From assembly GCA_963930755.1 (NCBI GenBank), contig OZ005734.1, positions 10,810,650-10,874,649 of the forward strand: 64,000 nt of DNA. Direction: 5' to 3'. The DNA comes from Eudasyphora cyanicolor. Its lineage: Eukaryota > Arthropoda > Insecta > Diptera > Muscidae. Below, one piece after another: positions 22,060 through 34,478 of this stretch. The position numbers and the translations under genes were made by a program. A model generated the notes under the pieces. That model was given only the letters and a program-made list of their open reading frames with translations. It did no database searches and was not told the origin of the DNA. Every line of letters begins with the position of its first letter. Positions within the stretch are counted from its first letter, which is position 1.

Positions 22060-23285
22060 ATTATACCGCCCTATTATAATCCCTATTGAATTTGGTTAAA
22101 ATCGGTTCAGATTTACATATAGCTCCCATATACATATATGTACCTCCGATTTGGCATATATGCACTGTATAAACAACATTTTTGAACCGATTTGTACAAA
22201 AATTGACAGAGAGTAGTCTCGTGATACACTTAGAGACAATACAAAATTTGGGAGAAATCGGTTTAGATTTAGATATAGCCCCCATATATATGTTACACCC
22301 GATTTGACATGTAAGCGCTGTAGAAACTGTATTTTATATCCGATCAGTATGAAATTCGGCAGAAAGAGGTTTCTTATTACATGAAGGAATACTGCTAAAT
22401 TCTGAGAAAATCGGTTTAGATTTAGATATAGCCCCCATATATATGTTACACCCGATTTGACATGTATGCGCTGTAGAAACTGTATTTTATATCCGATCAG
22501 AGCGAAATTCGGCAGAAAGAGGTTTCTTATTACATGAAGGAATACTGCCAAATTCGGAGAAAATCGGTACAAATTTAGATATAGCCCCCATATATATGTT
22601 ACCCCCGATTTGAAATTCAAGCGCTGTAGAAACTGTATTTTATATCCGATCAGAGTGAAATTCGGCAGAAAGAGGTTTTTATTACACGAAGGAATACTGC
22701 CAAATTCGGAGAAAATCGGTACAAATTTAGATATAGCCCCCATATATATGTTACCCCCGATTTGAAATTCAAGCGCTGTAGGAACTGTATTTTATATCCG
22801 ATCACAGCGAAATTCGGCAGAAAGAGTTTTCTTATTACATGAAGGAATACTGCCAAATTCGGAGAAAATCGGTTTAGATTTAGATATAGCCCCCATATAT
22901 ATGTTAGCCCCGATTTGACATCTAAGCGCTGTAGAGACTGTATTTTATTTTCGATCAGTACGAAATTCGACAGAAAGAGGTTTCTATTTTACATGAATGA
23001 GTATTCAGGGAAAATCGATTCAGATTAATATATAACCTTCATATATATGTTCCTCCTGATTTAATTACAAAGCGCTATACAAGTTGTACTTTACTTCCGA
23101 TCATAACAAAATTCTCCAGAAAGATGTTTCTCAATTTAGGAACGAATATTGCTTAATTTTGCGATTATCGGTTCAGAATTAGATATATCCACATATATAT
23201 GTTCTTACTCAATTACCAATTATTCCAAATTATTATCGCATTGTTAGGACCGCCCGACTTTCTGCCTTTCCTTACTGGTTTTATT
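22060..23285 (-). repeat. DINE-TR-like element with ~153-bp units, reversed
   Basis: TAGATATAGCCCCCATATA anchors fall at 22271, 22423, 22576, 22728 and 22881 (152-153 bp apart). On the minus strand the unit aligns along its whole length with the 16591-17340 unit (TATATATGGGGGCTATATC versus TATATATGGGAGCTATAGC, then ACCGATTTTCT, AAATACAG, AAATCGG). It ends in CCCGACTTTCTGCCTTTCC and TTACTGG. A long open frame (22096-22743, minus) crosses four units because 153 bp is 51 codons. Confidence 0.82.
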
Positions 23286-23379
23286 ATATCCCAAATTTGC
23301 ATCTATGGCTATATATTCAGTTTCTCTTAGCATATCTTAGCAAAACAAATACTGATAAATATTGACAGTATTTCTACTT

Positions 23380-23460
23380 ATTTGTCTCCGATAGGGTGGT
23401 GTTGGTTATCATACAGTCGGCTCGACACGACGTTAGCCCTTCCTTACTAGTTTTTGTTAT
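23380..23460 (-). repeat. isolated DINE-like terminus
   Basis: TCGGCTCGACACGACG and then CCCTTCCTTACTAG match the hairpin edge of the neighbouring elements. The CTAG here is the canonical Helitron 3' terminus, which supports reading these edges as Helitron 3' ends. Confidence 0.55.
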
Positions 23461-25300
23461 TTTATACTGTGAATTTGTAGTAACTAGCGTCATTGATCCC
23501 TTTACATTTCACATTTGACCCAAATCTATGTAGGGATTTAAAAATAGTCCACTTAAAATAAACTACTACAGCATATTATTTATTACCGTAACATATTTGT
23601 TGCAATGCACTGCTTAAAATTAAAATAGACATCAGAGAAAACCACTTTATTATCTCATCTTATCGGTGTTAAAATAAAAGCACAAATGACAAACTCAAAA
23701 AAAATTCGCTCTCTATCTCTGTAGTTTTACCGCATTATCACAGACATATTCAACATTCGCTTAATGTCCATCCTTCCGTATGATTGTATGTGTGTGGCTC
23801 TGCACCACAAAATACTGTCAGAAAATCCTAAAAATCCCATAATAAATTTTATAAAATATTTATTATGACAAGAGAATGATTTAGATTTTTTGGTGCCAAT
23901 CCGACAAAATATGACCGAAAAACAAATCAAAAACCAAGCAAACTTGCCAAACGAAAAGAACATCACCATCTGCAGAGGGAACACCTAACGAGTATTTATT
24001 ATGACATCCTGAAAAAGCAACCAAATTTCCCCGCACGCTCCATCACATATCATCGTCCATATGAACGAACATACTCTTATCGTAGAGACAAGTAGATCTG
24101 GCGAAACCCCACAGAAATACTGCTGGAAAAAGTGATGATGATGCCAATGATGAGCTTGACTATGATGTTAATAAAGATTTCGAAACTACAATCCTATCCA
24201 CCTATCCACCAGCTTCCTAGGTGCATTGCACGGTTGGGCAAAAACGCTATGAACTGGCAAAGCACAAGAATATCTTAGGGTTTTATTATCCGCGAAGAGT
24301 CATGGCGGTTGTCAGCTGCTTCTGGAGCTCAGCTCATCTCAGCACTGCTCAGTTTGGTTCGGTTCTATTCTGTTTGTCAGTCCTGGTTAAATAAGCAAAT
24401 CACGTGTTTTATGCTTTCGATGCATACTCGACGGGCATGATGAAGTCTGTAAATATCGTACGAATTAGTCCAACGCCATCGCATCCTATGTAAATGGGGG
24501 TATGGAATGTGGACCGGTAGCGGGTCGGGGACGGAGAAACAAAGTGACAAAGACCATATAGAAAATGAGAAAGTATCGGTGCCACACACTCAGCCACCTG
24601 CACACAGCGAACAAACAAACAAACAAGTAAGCTAACAAACAAGACGGGACAAACAGATATTACTCCCGCTCGAAGTAGTGGAAATCCTAACCACCTTCAA
24701 AAGCACAATCATTCCTCTGAACCGTCATGACTTGGCCATATCAGCATTATCAACGTTGGAGGAGTACAGTGGGAGGACATGAAACATTATTTATTATTTG
24801 ACATAACATTTGCTAGTGGTACGAAACTTTTTATGATTACGACATCAAAAAATTGGCTCAATCATATGTTATTACACAGTACAACATTTTTCAGCTCATT
24901 GAGTTGGGACTCAGTTCTGAGAATTGGACGTGAAAGTAGCCCCAAAAATAAGAGTTCTGCATCATTCATTTAGTTAAGTTGGCTCAATTAATAATTTAAT
25001 GGCCATACGAAATTTTTTGTTCAGGTGGATTTTTTGCACTTTTTCTATATTTTTTTCTCGGTATACCGTACGGAATATCTCCTTTGTGTCTGAAGCAAAG
25101 TTGTAGATATTGAATAGGAGAAAAAATGCGGAACAAACCTCCCCCGAAAAGAGTGCATCAAGCGCCTTATAAATCGCAGCAAACAAATGTCCTCACCTGA
25201 TGCATATTTTATCTAAACTTAAACGAATATGTTCGGATTGATTAAAAATTTCTGGTCCCGTATTAAATATAGAATAACCCTATTCCGCCCGTGCTTTATT
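23460..25300. other. apparently single-copy non-coding region
   Basis: No exon is supported. The segment at about 24868-24930 has a reversed counterpart at 54185-54248 (GCTCATTGAGTTGGGACTCA and its complement), so part of it is an unnamed dispersed repeat. Confidence 0.4.
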
Positions 25301-25755
25301 GACGATATGCACGTACGTCTGTATATACCCTCCACAATTGCTTGCGAACAAATGTATGTAGAATCCATTAATACTATGAATTGTTCAGGTTAAATAGAGT
25401 ATATTTCTAAATTCCAGGCATATATGTTAAAAAACGTGGGATATATACCGCAAAGAAGAGAAATTCGACTGCGATCTTTATAAGGGGATTATAATTATCA
25501 AAACAAGTACCAATATACTTCATTTTCACCACAGACGATTTGATGTAATGTGAAATACAAATGCGTCCCATAGAACATCAAGAAGTCTAATCAGAGGGAC
25601 CTTTATATGGGGACTATACCAAAAAATGGACTGATGTGTCCCATTTGAATTAGAGACGATTAGGTCAAATGTAAAGTATAAATTCTTACATTTTTGACAA
25701 AATTTATTAAAAATGCGCTTTCTAGACCGTGAAAAGGTGACATTATCACCATCAG

Positions 25756-26204
25756 GCCTTCGGTAGCTCAGTGGTTAGTGCAATAGACTTGGATCCCAAA
25801 GGTGCTGGGTTCAGTTCCCAGCCAGGGAACTGGAAAAATTTAACATTTCATGTTTTCATCATAATTCGAGTTTCTGCAGCTACAATAACTCACCGTGCGC
25901 ACTACCACTACAGCAATATCTGATAGCCCAAATCAACAGGGAAGCTAAAAATAGACACAACACCATGACGAACATAACACCAATAACAGAAATGCAGCGC
26001 TTCTAGTGGAGAATAGAAACGGTAACACTCAAATACGAACCATTTCCTAAGACGAATCTTAATTTACAACCGGACAACTTTGAGTAGATGAAAACAACAT
26101 AAGGTTCCCGCGATAATCGAATCTATTCAGAAAAGAAGTATGTAATAGAAATAGACTTAAGCATAATCAACTCAGCGTCTCCAAGCTGCTACGACAACAA
26201 CAAC
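25756..26204 (+). mobile_element. tRNA-derived SINE with 14-bp target duplication
   Basis: The head (25756-25833) is tRNA-like: a Pol III A box, a B box, and a perfect 5-bp T-arm stem with a 7-base loop (CTGGG TTCAGTT CCCAG). The D and anticodon arms are weak and the acceptor stem does not close, so it is not a working tRNA. A ~370-bp unrelated body follows, ending in a CAACAACAAC tail. ATTATCACCATCAG (25742-25755) and ATTATCATCATCAG (26205-26218) flank it, 13 of 14 identical, as expected from LINE-mediated insertion. Which LINE mobilised it cannot be told from this window. Confidence 0.85.
25764..25818 (+). promoter_or_regulatory. RNA polymerase III internal promoter (A and B boxes)
   Basis: A box TAGCTCAGTGG at 25764-25774 fits the consensus. 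B box GGTTCAGTTCC at 25808-25818 has one mismatch. Their spacing is that of a tRNA gene without an intron. Confidence 0.75.
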
Positions 26205-26559
26205 ATTATCATCATCAGCGAGTTTGATATGGGGCCTTTATCAAAATGGGGTCCTTTTCAGAGTGGGAGAACTTCCAAAAAAGGAAAATATTAGGCCGTT
26301 TCTTAACTAGACATCCGATTAGGGCACAACTTGGCATGTTTGTAGAAAAGGTATTAGAGAAGTTAAGTTTTTCGTCTGATTCATAAAATGTACAACTAAT
26401 CGTTATCTCGTATAGTTAGAGGGATATCTGCAATTAGTTTTTCATTTTTTTCGACGTTGCCGTAGGATTTTATGGATATCGAAAAGGCTGTTAACGAAAA
26501 AGTTGCATTTTAAAATTGCTTTAAAAAGACAGATAAATATTTTTCATGATTTTTGCCTC

Positions 26560-26730
26560 TATTGAAATGCCTCAACTTTCAACATATTTTCGATTGTGTG
26601 GCCCTCTCTAGCTTCAATTTCGTGTTTCAAGTCATCAATCGTATCTGGATGGTTGGCGTAGCACTTATCCTTAACGGTTCCCCACATAGTCCAACGAACT
26701 CAAATCGCAGCTGCGAGGCAGTCGTAGTTC
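26560..26730 (-). pseudogene. DD41D-type transposase, C-terminal fragment
   Basis: On the minus strand PRSCDL...LDY (last catalytic Asp region) is followed by WGTVKDKCYANHPDTIDDLK and HEIEAREGHTIENMLK, then a stop. This matches the C-terminal part of the rosa-like transposases elsewhere in the window. About six bases are missing between LDY and WG, and the end is truncated. No terminal repeats are recognised. Confidence 0.72.
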
Positions 26731-27167
26731 AAAAAGCAACCTCAACATTGCCCACCCGTTACCTAGATATCCTTTATCATAGATATTGTGTCCATGCATC
26801 TCCAATTAATACTATTTTTTTACACAAATTTCAAAAGTATGGCACATTTTCTCCAATCGCAAATCTAGAATTTTTATATGTGGCAAGAAAAGGCTATCGA
26901 AAACACTTTGGGCAAAATTTTCTAAATACAATAGGTAATTAGTTAAATGGACCAAAAATGTCAAAATTCAACACCCTTCAACTCGGACTGTCCTTAACCG
27001 ACCTCGTTGAAATTTTGTGCCATAACTACTGTTCCATAGGACTAAACTTGGTGCAAGTTTCATTCCGATCAGAAGACATCGGTTTAAAAATTGCCTCATT
27101 TGGCATGGAATCGCCCATATATTAAATTTTTTTAGTATTTTGGAGATATAGATTAAATTATTACAAG

Positions 27168-27760
27168 TAAGGAGGGATTATGTTCGGCCATGCCGAATTT
27201 ATATACCCTCCACCATGTATCGCATGTGAATGGTTTTGGACACAAATAAACTGATTATAACAAACTTCAGCCCGATGCGTTGAAATTTGAAGTCTTTGTG
27301 GCGTTACGAAATCAAACCTAGGGGGACCTTTGTGTGGGGGCTATATCACAACACGAACCTATGACTACCGTTGTTCGAGTGAAGGATTCCGGGTATAAAT
27401 AAACCACAGCTACTAATTGTCAGCCCGATCAGTTGAAATTTTTGGTCTCTGTGGCGTTAAGAAGTCTAATCGGAGAGATGCTATATATGGTACCTATATC
27501 AAAAAATGGACCGATATTGCCCATTTTCAATGCCAACATACCTGCAGATATAAGAAGTATATGTACCAATTTTCAGTCACCTAGCTCAAGTATTATAGAT
27601 TCCAGCGTGATTACAACTGACGGAGAGACGGACATGGCTAAATCGTCTTACGACGATTAATAATATATATACTTTATGGAGTCTCAGATTAATATTTAGT
27701 GGTGTTACAAACGGAGTGACCAAATGAATATACCCCCATTCTATGGTGAAGGTTATAAAA
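27168..27760 (+). repeat. DINE-like element, TTCGGCCATGCCGAA subtype
   Basis: It begins CAAGTAAGGAGGGATTATG and then the hairpin TTCGGCCATGCCGAA and TTTATATACCCTCCACCATG, and ends TATACCCCCATTCTATGG. The hairpin and flanks closely resemble the Drosophila INE-1 (DINE-1) edge as I remember it. Two partial units lie inside, and the frame at 27433-27660 is not a gene. Confidence 0.7.
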
Positions 27761-28359
27761 ATAGAGTAGAACATATTTATATTCGTCTTAACTGATACTT
27801 CATTGAGAATATAATGGGTCAACATTTTTGGTTAATAGTGTTGTCAAGCTTCTACAAATTACACCATTTATTACGAAAATTTCAAAACATGGTCACATTT
27901 TCGACAATCGCAAAGCTATATGAAAACCTTTACCATTTTCATATGTAGTAAAGTGTTACACAGTAAACTGTAAAAGAAATTTTGAGACCGGCTTTTAGTA
28001 TAATAGATTTTGGGGAAAAAAAATCCGTTCCGTTAGGGATTTCCATTTTATTTTTTCCCGATCCTTTCCTAAAAATCGGTATATCATAGATGCGCATATA
28101 TATAGATCCCTTTCCCATTATCATTTCTAGATAGGCTACAAAATTTGCTACTCGATGAATAAAATATTGCCAGTAGATGAACCCGTTATGGCCTTTTGAA
28201 ATTATACTTCACAAAACAAAGTCTTTGTCAAAAATACGAAAAAGCAAAAACTCAAAATATATTTTTTAGAAAGTATAACTTCAAATGGCCATAAATTAAC
28301 AAATTTAAAACTTAACTTCTCTAATACCTCTTTTGTCACTGCATTTGTACGAGTAACAC

Positions 28360-28640
28360 CTCTAAATATTCTCTGATCAATACGAGTATTTATTTATCAA
28401 AGTATATAAATTATTAATTGTCGTAAAATTCTAAGACGATTTAGCAAAGTCCATCTGTTTGTTGTAATTTGGTACATATACGTCTTATATCTGTTGGAAT
28501 TGAAAATGGGCAATATCGGTCCATTTTTTGATAAAGCTTCTCCCCGATTTTACTTCTTAACACCATAGAGACCACAAATTCCAACTGATCGGGCTACCAT
28601 TTTACAAGCGATTTTTATAAAAAGTTGTGCAGGAAAGTTT
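28360..28640 (-). repeat. DINE-like fragment, reversed
   Basis: The reverse strand carries the same phrases as 27420-27700, in order: CGTAAAATTCTAAGACGATT, TCTGTTTGTTGTAATTTGG and GAAAATGGGCAATATCGG. Confidence 0.6.
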
Positions 28641-28699
28641 GTTTATGCATTAAAAACGAATGCTGTGAGTAAAAGAATTTGTGTTCAGAGATATCTAAT

Positions 28700-29930
28700 A
28701 ACGATATGTGTGTTTGTTCTGACTCAATCAGGTATAGGGTAAAGTAGCTACTAGGGTACTAGTTTTTATGTGATAACGTTTTTGTTAAAGTGTTTTCTCC
28801 CCCACTGTTCCGCTTCAATGACACTCACCATGGTCCCACTCACATAGCACAATGGTGACAGTATGTGGTTGTGTCTATATGTTGCTCTAATATTATATTC
28901 GAGGAACTCGCTCGCTCAACGTTACATGTTCCGTTCTTTTTTTGTTTGTATGAGAGGATTTGAATTGTAACTGTGTCATCATGCACGTTTTGCCGGTCCG
29001 TCCATCTGTCTGGTTGATGATATGAACAGGATATACCCTCGTGCTAACACTCTTATATATACTAGCAAACATAGAGTCAGGGAAACCTATAGATGAACAT
29101 GCATATGTAACTGTACATAGAGAGAAAATAACACAAACGGCTTATAACACTTTCAACAAAAACCTTATACCCCACACTCACCCATAGTAAAAGAGATAGA
29201 AGACAGCTACTTGCATCCATACACGTACACATCGTACACAATGTCATTATCTTTGCTAAGGATTATCATAATCATGATCCACTTGAAACTTTTCATGCTG
29301 CTACTACTATTTGATGTTGACGATGATAATGCTGATGTTGACGTTGTTGGTTGGCCCTGCATTCGAACGGAAACGGGAGGACTAACACCGGTTATAGTAA
29401 TCCAACCAATCCAACCATCACAACAGGTTGAAGCTGCATTTGCAGGTGCCATAACAATTGTAAGTAGCACATCCCATTACAAGATTTCCGATTGCCATAG
29501 GTTGACGTGCTGGACTGGGAAATGTCACAACTTTTGCAGTAGATACTATTCGTATGTGGACTTTTCATAATAGCTATCAGAAATATATAAGAGAAGTGCG
29601 CCGAATAAGCTGTACAAATTTATTTTGATAAATCATTTCATCAAAAAGATAAAGTTAAATTTATGAAGAAAATGTGTAATTTAAAAAATTTGTTTCTAAT
29701 ATGGCATATTGGGTACAAGGGTCTCACACGGTAGTCTTAGGTTATTAAACCGATCGTCTTATAATCACTTTCTGAGATTATTTACCTATGTCCATATGTC
29801 CGTCTGTCCATGTATTCTTGTAATCAGAGTACAGGGCGTAATTATTGTAAGATCACAATGAAATTTAGCACACAGGTTTTTTGGACCAAAGACCACACTG
29901 AAAACGGTACAAATCAATTCTGATTCATAT
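28700..29930. other. single-copy non-coding region
   Basis: Open frames overlap on both strands at 29207-29570 and are somewhat GC-richer than their surroundings, but no domain, start context or splice structure is convincing. Confidence 0.35.
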
Positions 29931-30620
29931 ATGTATAGATGTCATATAAGTTAAATTTATAAGCAGTTAACTTTTTGTTCAAAATAGTCCCTTCATGGGA
30001 GGTACAAGAAGGGCCGAGACCACTTCGCCCTTGTAATTTTGTTCCGTTTTTAAAAAATGGGCGTTATTGCCACGCCCTTTTTGGTATGTTGACAAAAATG
30101 ACCAAAATAAAAAATATGATACATTATTTTTTTAATTTCCCATACTTTTACAATATGAGTCATAATTTCTACATTTATCCATAAATTTTGTAAATAGGCA
30201 TAGTTTTCATCATTAATATGCTACCATTAAAAAATTGACATTTTCTTAATTTTTTTAAGAAACAATTTTTTTCTAATTACTTTAGAGGCAGTTACTAAAA
30301 TACTGTATCTACGTGAAAGTGATATTCCCGACAAAATGGTGTTGCATTACTATGTGTGGAAGAAGTTATTATAGAATTGATATTTCACTAAATGTTAAGA
30401 GTTTGTAAGAAAATAGAAGGAGTTGACCAATGTGTCTGATTTTCAAACTTAGCCTGAAATAGTGAAGATATTAACTTAAACCAAATTTTAAATCAATCGG
30501 TTACAACTTTCGGACGATATTGCTCAACTGACTTCAAATGTCCTAAAACCGATTTCCGCCAACCTTACTTAGGGTTTTAGTTTACTCCTTCTATGGTTAC
30601 ACTATAGTGAATGTATAAAA
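29930..30620 (+). repeat. DINE-like subfamily A copy
   Basis: It contains CATGGGAGGTACAAGAAGGG, ATTGCCACGCCC and AAAACCGATTTCCGCCAACC in family order, ending near GAATGTATAAAAATC. Confidence 0.6.
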
Positions 30621-30799
30621 ATCGGCTCAGATTTGGAATACCTTCCATACATACATACATGTCAAAGCGCCGTTTTTTGATTATTTGTCGTAAAGGATAT
30701 ATTTGATCCAAGAATAAACGTTGTAAAATATTAAGAAAATTGTTTCAGATTTAGGTATAGCCAATCTATATAGTTTCCTTCCGATTTGGTATGAAAATG

Positions 30800-32420
30800 G
30801 TTAGGTTAGGTTGAATATAGGAGACGTTTAAGCGTCTCATGTCCATGGACATACACACGAATTTTCTCAGTATCTTCCAGTCATATATTCTGAGATGTGT
30901 CAAGTCTGGCAATATGTCGGAACCGAAATTTCGGGATCTTGCATGTGTGAAAGATGGGCAGTGACACAGAAAATGTTCCATCGTTTCGATGTTTTCCCTG
31001 CATGCCCTGCACTCGTCGCTTTCTGCTAGTCCTATGCTATGAAGATGTGCCTGTAAGCTTGAGTCTCCCGTTAGAACACTCATCATCTTACTAATCTCAA
31101 TCTTGATTAGTTTCAGAAAATTACTGGTTTTCTTCTCATTTGGGTCACGCCACAGTATTCCACCTAGTTTTGTGAGCCATCACTGCCCAGTGCTTCAACT
31201 CATCCTTCGTGGCTTCGAAGGTTTCCAATTTTCTAAGATTATTACTCTAAGTTCTCTGCCGTTTGAAGCCAAGCTGGTTGCTCGTTCATTTCCAATCACT
31301 CCGTTGTGTCCCGGTACCCAGAAAATACGCAGTTGACCATGGACTGTTCTGGATTTGGCCTTTTCCGATGTTATTGCTTTGATCGCCGTTTGGCTATCTG
31401 TGTAGATGTTGGCATATTTAGGCTTTGTGGTGTTACTGAGCCAGTTAACACACTCCGTGATTCGAACTTTTGCTTGAAATACTGTGTTATGGTCTGGGAG
31501 GCGGAAGTAAAGTTCGAAATCAGGTTCGTCAATAAAAAGTCCCAGACCTGTCCTTCCTCCTAGCCTGGACCCATTAGTGTAGCAGCTGGTTCCCACCAGC
31601 ACATGAGCTAGTGTTCCGTTTTTCAGGAGCGTCTGTCTGGCACGAACGAATCACAGGTAGCTGTAAGCCGCACTTCAGGAATGCGGTCGGAGATTTCCGT
31701 TGTTTGAATATGACCGACCAGTGATTGTAATATCCGATGGATTCAAAACGACCAACATCTGTGGGCCTTGGTAACTCTTTCTTCAATATGATCTTTCCAA
31801 ATCAGTTTCTTAATCCCCTTGGTTGTGCCCAGTTATATGCTATGTTCCTCAGCTCTTCCGCATAGTAGGTTTGGATGAATGCCCCTAAGAAGTATTATAA
31901 CGTCGTCTGCATAACAGACTGGTTTAAGTCCTTCATTGGTGAGAGCTTTAAGGAGACTGTGTATCGTCGTAATCCAGGGTATACCACGATTTACCTTGTC
32001 TCTGATTTTTACGTCATATGACCCTCAAATAATCCACTTATTCCATAGCATATTGTTGATCCAGTTTATCAACCTGAAATTCGTCTAAGGACTGGATAAG
32101 TGTATCGGTCTGAAAGTTTTTAAAAGTGCCTTCAATGTCTATACAAACGGCAAGTGTGTACATTTCTTCACTGAAGGACTGTTCTATGTGGTGTACTACC
32201 TCATGTAGAGCTATTTCCACTGATCTTCCTTTAACATATGCGTGATGCTTGAATTTTTGCTTGTCATCGGCTATCTTACTTTTGACCATATCGTCAATTA
32301 TTCGCTCCATTGTTTTTAACAGGAAAGAAGTTAGGCTAATAGGTCGATAAGCCTATGGGGTCGCATAACTCGCTTTGCCAGGCTTGGGTATGAAGACCAC
32401 CCTTGATTCCTGCCAATGGT
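30800..32420 (-). pseudogene. non-LTR retrotransposon (RT + RNase H + CCHC), decayed
   Basis: Read from high to low coordinates, the landmarks come in full LINE order: RPI and FLLKTMERIIDDMV (about 32350-32290), HHAYVKGRSVEIALHEVV, CIDIEGTFKNF (palm block), the YADD catalytic box at 31902-31913, then RNase H with YTNGS (about 31580), FQAKV, YTDSQ (about 31397) and VPGHNGVIGNERA, and finally a C..C...H...C cluster (CRACRENIETMEHFLCHC) near 31020-30960. Three RNase H acidic residues are altered (D to N, E to K, last D to T), and frames shift repeatedly. It is dead but preserves about 1.6 kb of architecture of the I/R1/LOA/jockey superfamily. Its 3' end abuts GGTTAGGTTAGGTT at about 30799-30812, inside a DINE-like repeat. 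Confidence 0.85.
31902..31913 (-). other. YADD reverse-transcriptase active-site box
   Basis: The minus strand reads TATGCAGACGAC, preceded by LKPVC and followed by VIILL, the usual context of the two catalytic aspartates. It is intact although the surrounding frame is broken. Confidence 0.85.
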
Positions 32421-32879
32421 ATGGTATGAAAATACTATCGAAGGATTATTTATATCATGTTGTTGTACAGAAATGAAAAAAACGGCAAAAGTGCACATTA
32501 CCGGGACCCAAATCCCTAAAATATTGGACCATAGGGACCTACTGGTTCCACTTTTTACATATTTTTTCATATTAAGCCTCTATATAGCATTACCTTTCGT
32601 TTGAGTATAATGTTGAATATGTCGGGGACCGGGTCCATTTTATGGGTCCTGAGGATCCCGAGGGTCCCATGGGTCCGAGCAACAATTTTGAACACTATTT
32701 TCGTAACTTTTGGACTAAATTGAACAAGATAAGCTATTTTTTTAAAGCTTCGTGATTCTTCCGGTGCTTTAGCCAAAAAATCTATTCAGATTTATAAGTA
32801 TATATAAGTACAGTAAGTACATTTATTTATATGCATATACAAATATACCCTGACATTAGTGATATGAGGGTATATATAA

Positions 32880-33925
32880 TTAGCTACGAGCCAAAAGTGT
32901 AACGCAACGAATAGGGACCTAAGACCAATCTGCGGTTATCCGTTTTGGGTCATTTTAAGCCAAATGAGCAATGTCCGTCCGACTGTCTGTCAGTCTCTCT
33001 CCTGGCTTGTGCGCACTATCACTTTCGAAAGGAGTAACCGATTGCGGTAATATTTTTTTCTATCTCCAGCTAAGTTCGAAGTTATTGGTCCACTCCTTCA
33101 GGTATCTCCCTCACAAAGGGTTAACATTTAGTGAAATGTTGATTTTTAATAACTTCTATAATACTTATTCGAATCTCTGAAATTCCATACATTGTATTAT
33201 TTTATTAGTCTCTAACAACTCGAGAAAAACGGGCTAAGTTGTCACAGCCCTTTTGGTACCTCCCACACAACTCCAGCAATTTGCACCGAAAGTTAAGGGC
33301 TTATAATATATATACCAGTGCATAAAAATACTTGAAATTTTGTAGAGTGTAATGCTTTTACAGTGCCTACAGTCCAGTGAAAAATGGGCGATATTTCCAC
33401 GCCCCTTTTGGTATCTCCCACATAAAGGTACCATTTTGCACCAAAAGTTAATAGCTTATAACATTATTACGAGTGTATAAAAATGTATAGTGTAATGCTT
33501 TTATAGTGCCTACAGTCCTGTGAAAAAGGAAGTTATTGCCACGCACCTTTTGGTAACTCCTACACAAAGGTACCACTTTGTACAAAAAGTTAACAGCTTA
33601 CACCGTGAGTACCAATGTTCGAAAATACAACAAAGTTTTGCACATTGTAACGCTTTTAAAGTAACTATAGTCCTGTGAAAAATGGGCGTTATCACCACAC
33701 ACCTTTTTGTACCTCCCGTACAAAATGGGCAAATCATACCAAAATTGAATAGCTCATAACGTTAATATACCAGTGCACATAAACGTTTATAATTCGCTCA
33801 GTGCAACGTATTTAAAGTATATACTGTTCAGCGAAAAATAGGTGAATTTGTTAAATCCCTCCAACAAAAATTGACAAAATAATTCGTGTAATATTCCATA
33901 TTACATTACTCACAAACTCTTTGTG
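32880..33925 (-). repeat. DINE-like subfamily A, long reversed copy
   Basis: Four reversed GGTACC-type unit anchors lie at 33251, 33416, 33548 and 33715. The copy ends with AATATTCCATATTACATTAC and CTCACAAACTC, the left subterminal sequence of the family. The terminal hairpin is missing. Confidence 0.68.
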
Positions 33926-34478
33926 GAATTTTTTGAGATTTTTCCGATAACTCGTTCAAAAGTTATCGAAACACGGTGTTTGTGGCTTGAAGGCTTCGGA
34001 ATAGATGTTCCACAGCAAATAACAAAATAAAGGAGACACTTCGGGAAGTATTTATTCCAAAACACCCGCCACCACACTGACCCGCCTTACCACTGATAAT
34101 CTCCCTACAAAAATAATTATATATCAAAAGTAGTAGAAATCGATGGATTTTTTGGGTGATGTATTCGACAAAAAGATTTCTTGTGAAAAATCACCTAGGT
34201 GCCCACAATACATTTTTATGGCAATTCAACGTTTTTTTAATATATCGTATTTATCGATATAAACAACTTAAGTAGCCAATTTCTTATCTCCAGATGTACA
34301 GAAAACTCCTTAGAATATCAAAACAATTTAACTAAATATAATCACAACTATAAAAACTTATTCAAATTAAAAAATTATTAAATAACCAAAAAATGGTTTA
34401 CGTAGCCTTATAACTCACATCTAGCCTAGTCTTTTTCAAAAGCTCTTAGAACTAAATATTTTATATTTTACTTTTTTA
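33926..34478. other. AT-rich non-coding, nothing recognised
   Basis: I see no repeat similarity or coding potential. Confidence 0.4.

Larger units (their letters stand above)
25310..26300 (+). repeat. DINE-like element split by a SINE
   Basis: Sequence before 25755 and after 26205 belongs to the TATACC...ATGGGGACTATACC unit family (GACCTTTATATGGGGAC, then CGAGTTTGATATGGGG). Joining the flanks without the 449-bp insert restores the expected unit order. Confidence 0.6.

Noticed and set aside
22096..22743. 215-codon minus-strand frame as a real repeat protein
   Set aside because: It is the 153-bp DINE-like array read in frame; the frame exists because the unit is a multiple of three, and there is no start context or partner gene.
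25757..25833. functional tRNA gene
   Set aside because: The T arm is good but the acceptor, D and anticodon stems do not close, and the sequence is the head of a SINE with its own target duplication.
29207..29570. small secreted or membrane protein
   Set aside because: Opposite-strand frames of similar length and low-complexity composition; no family similarity that I can name.
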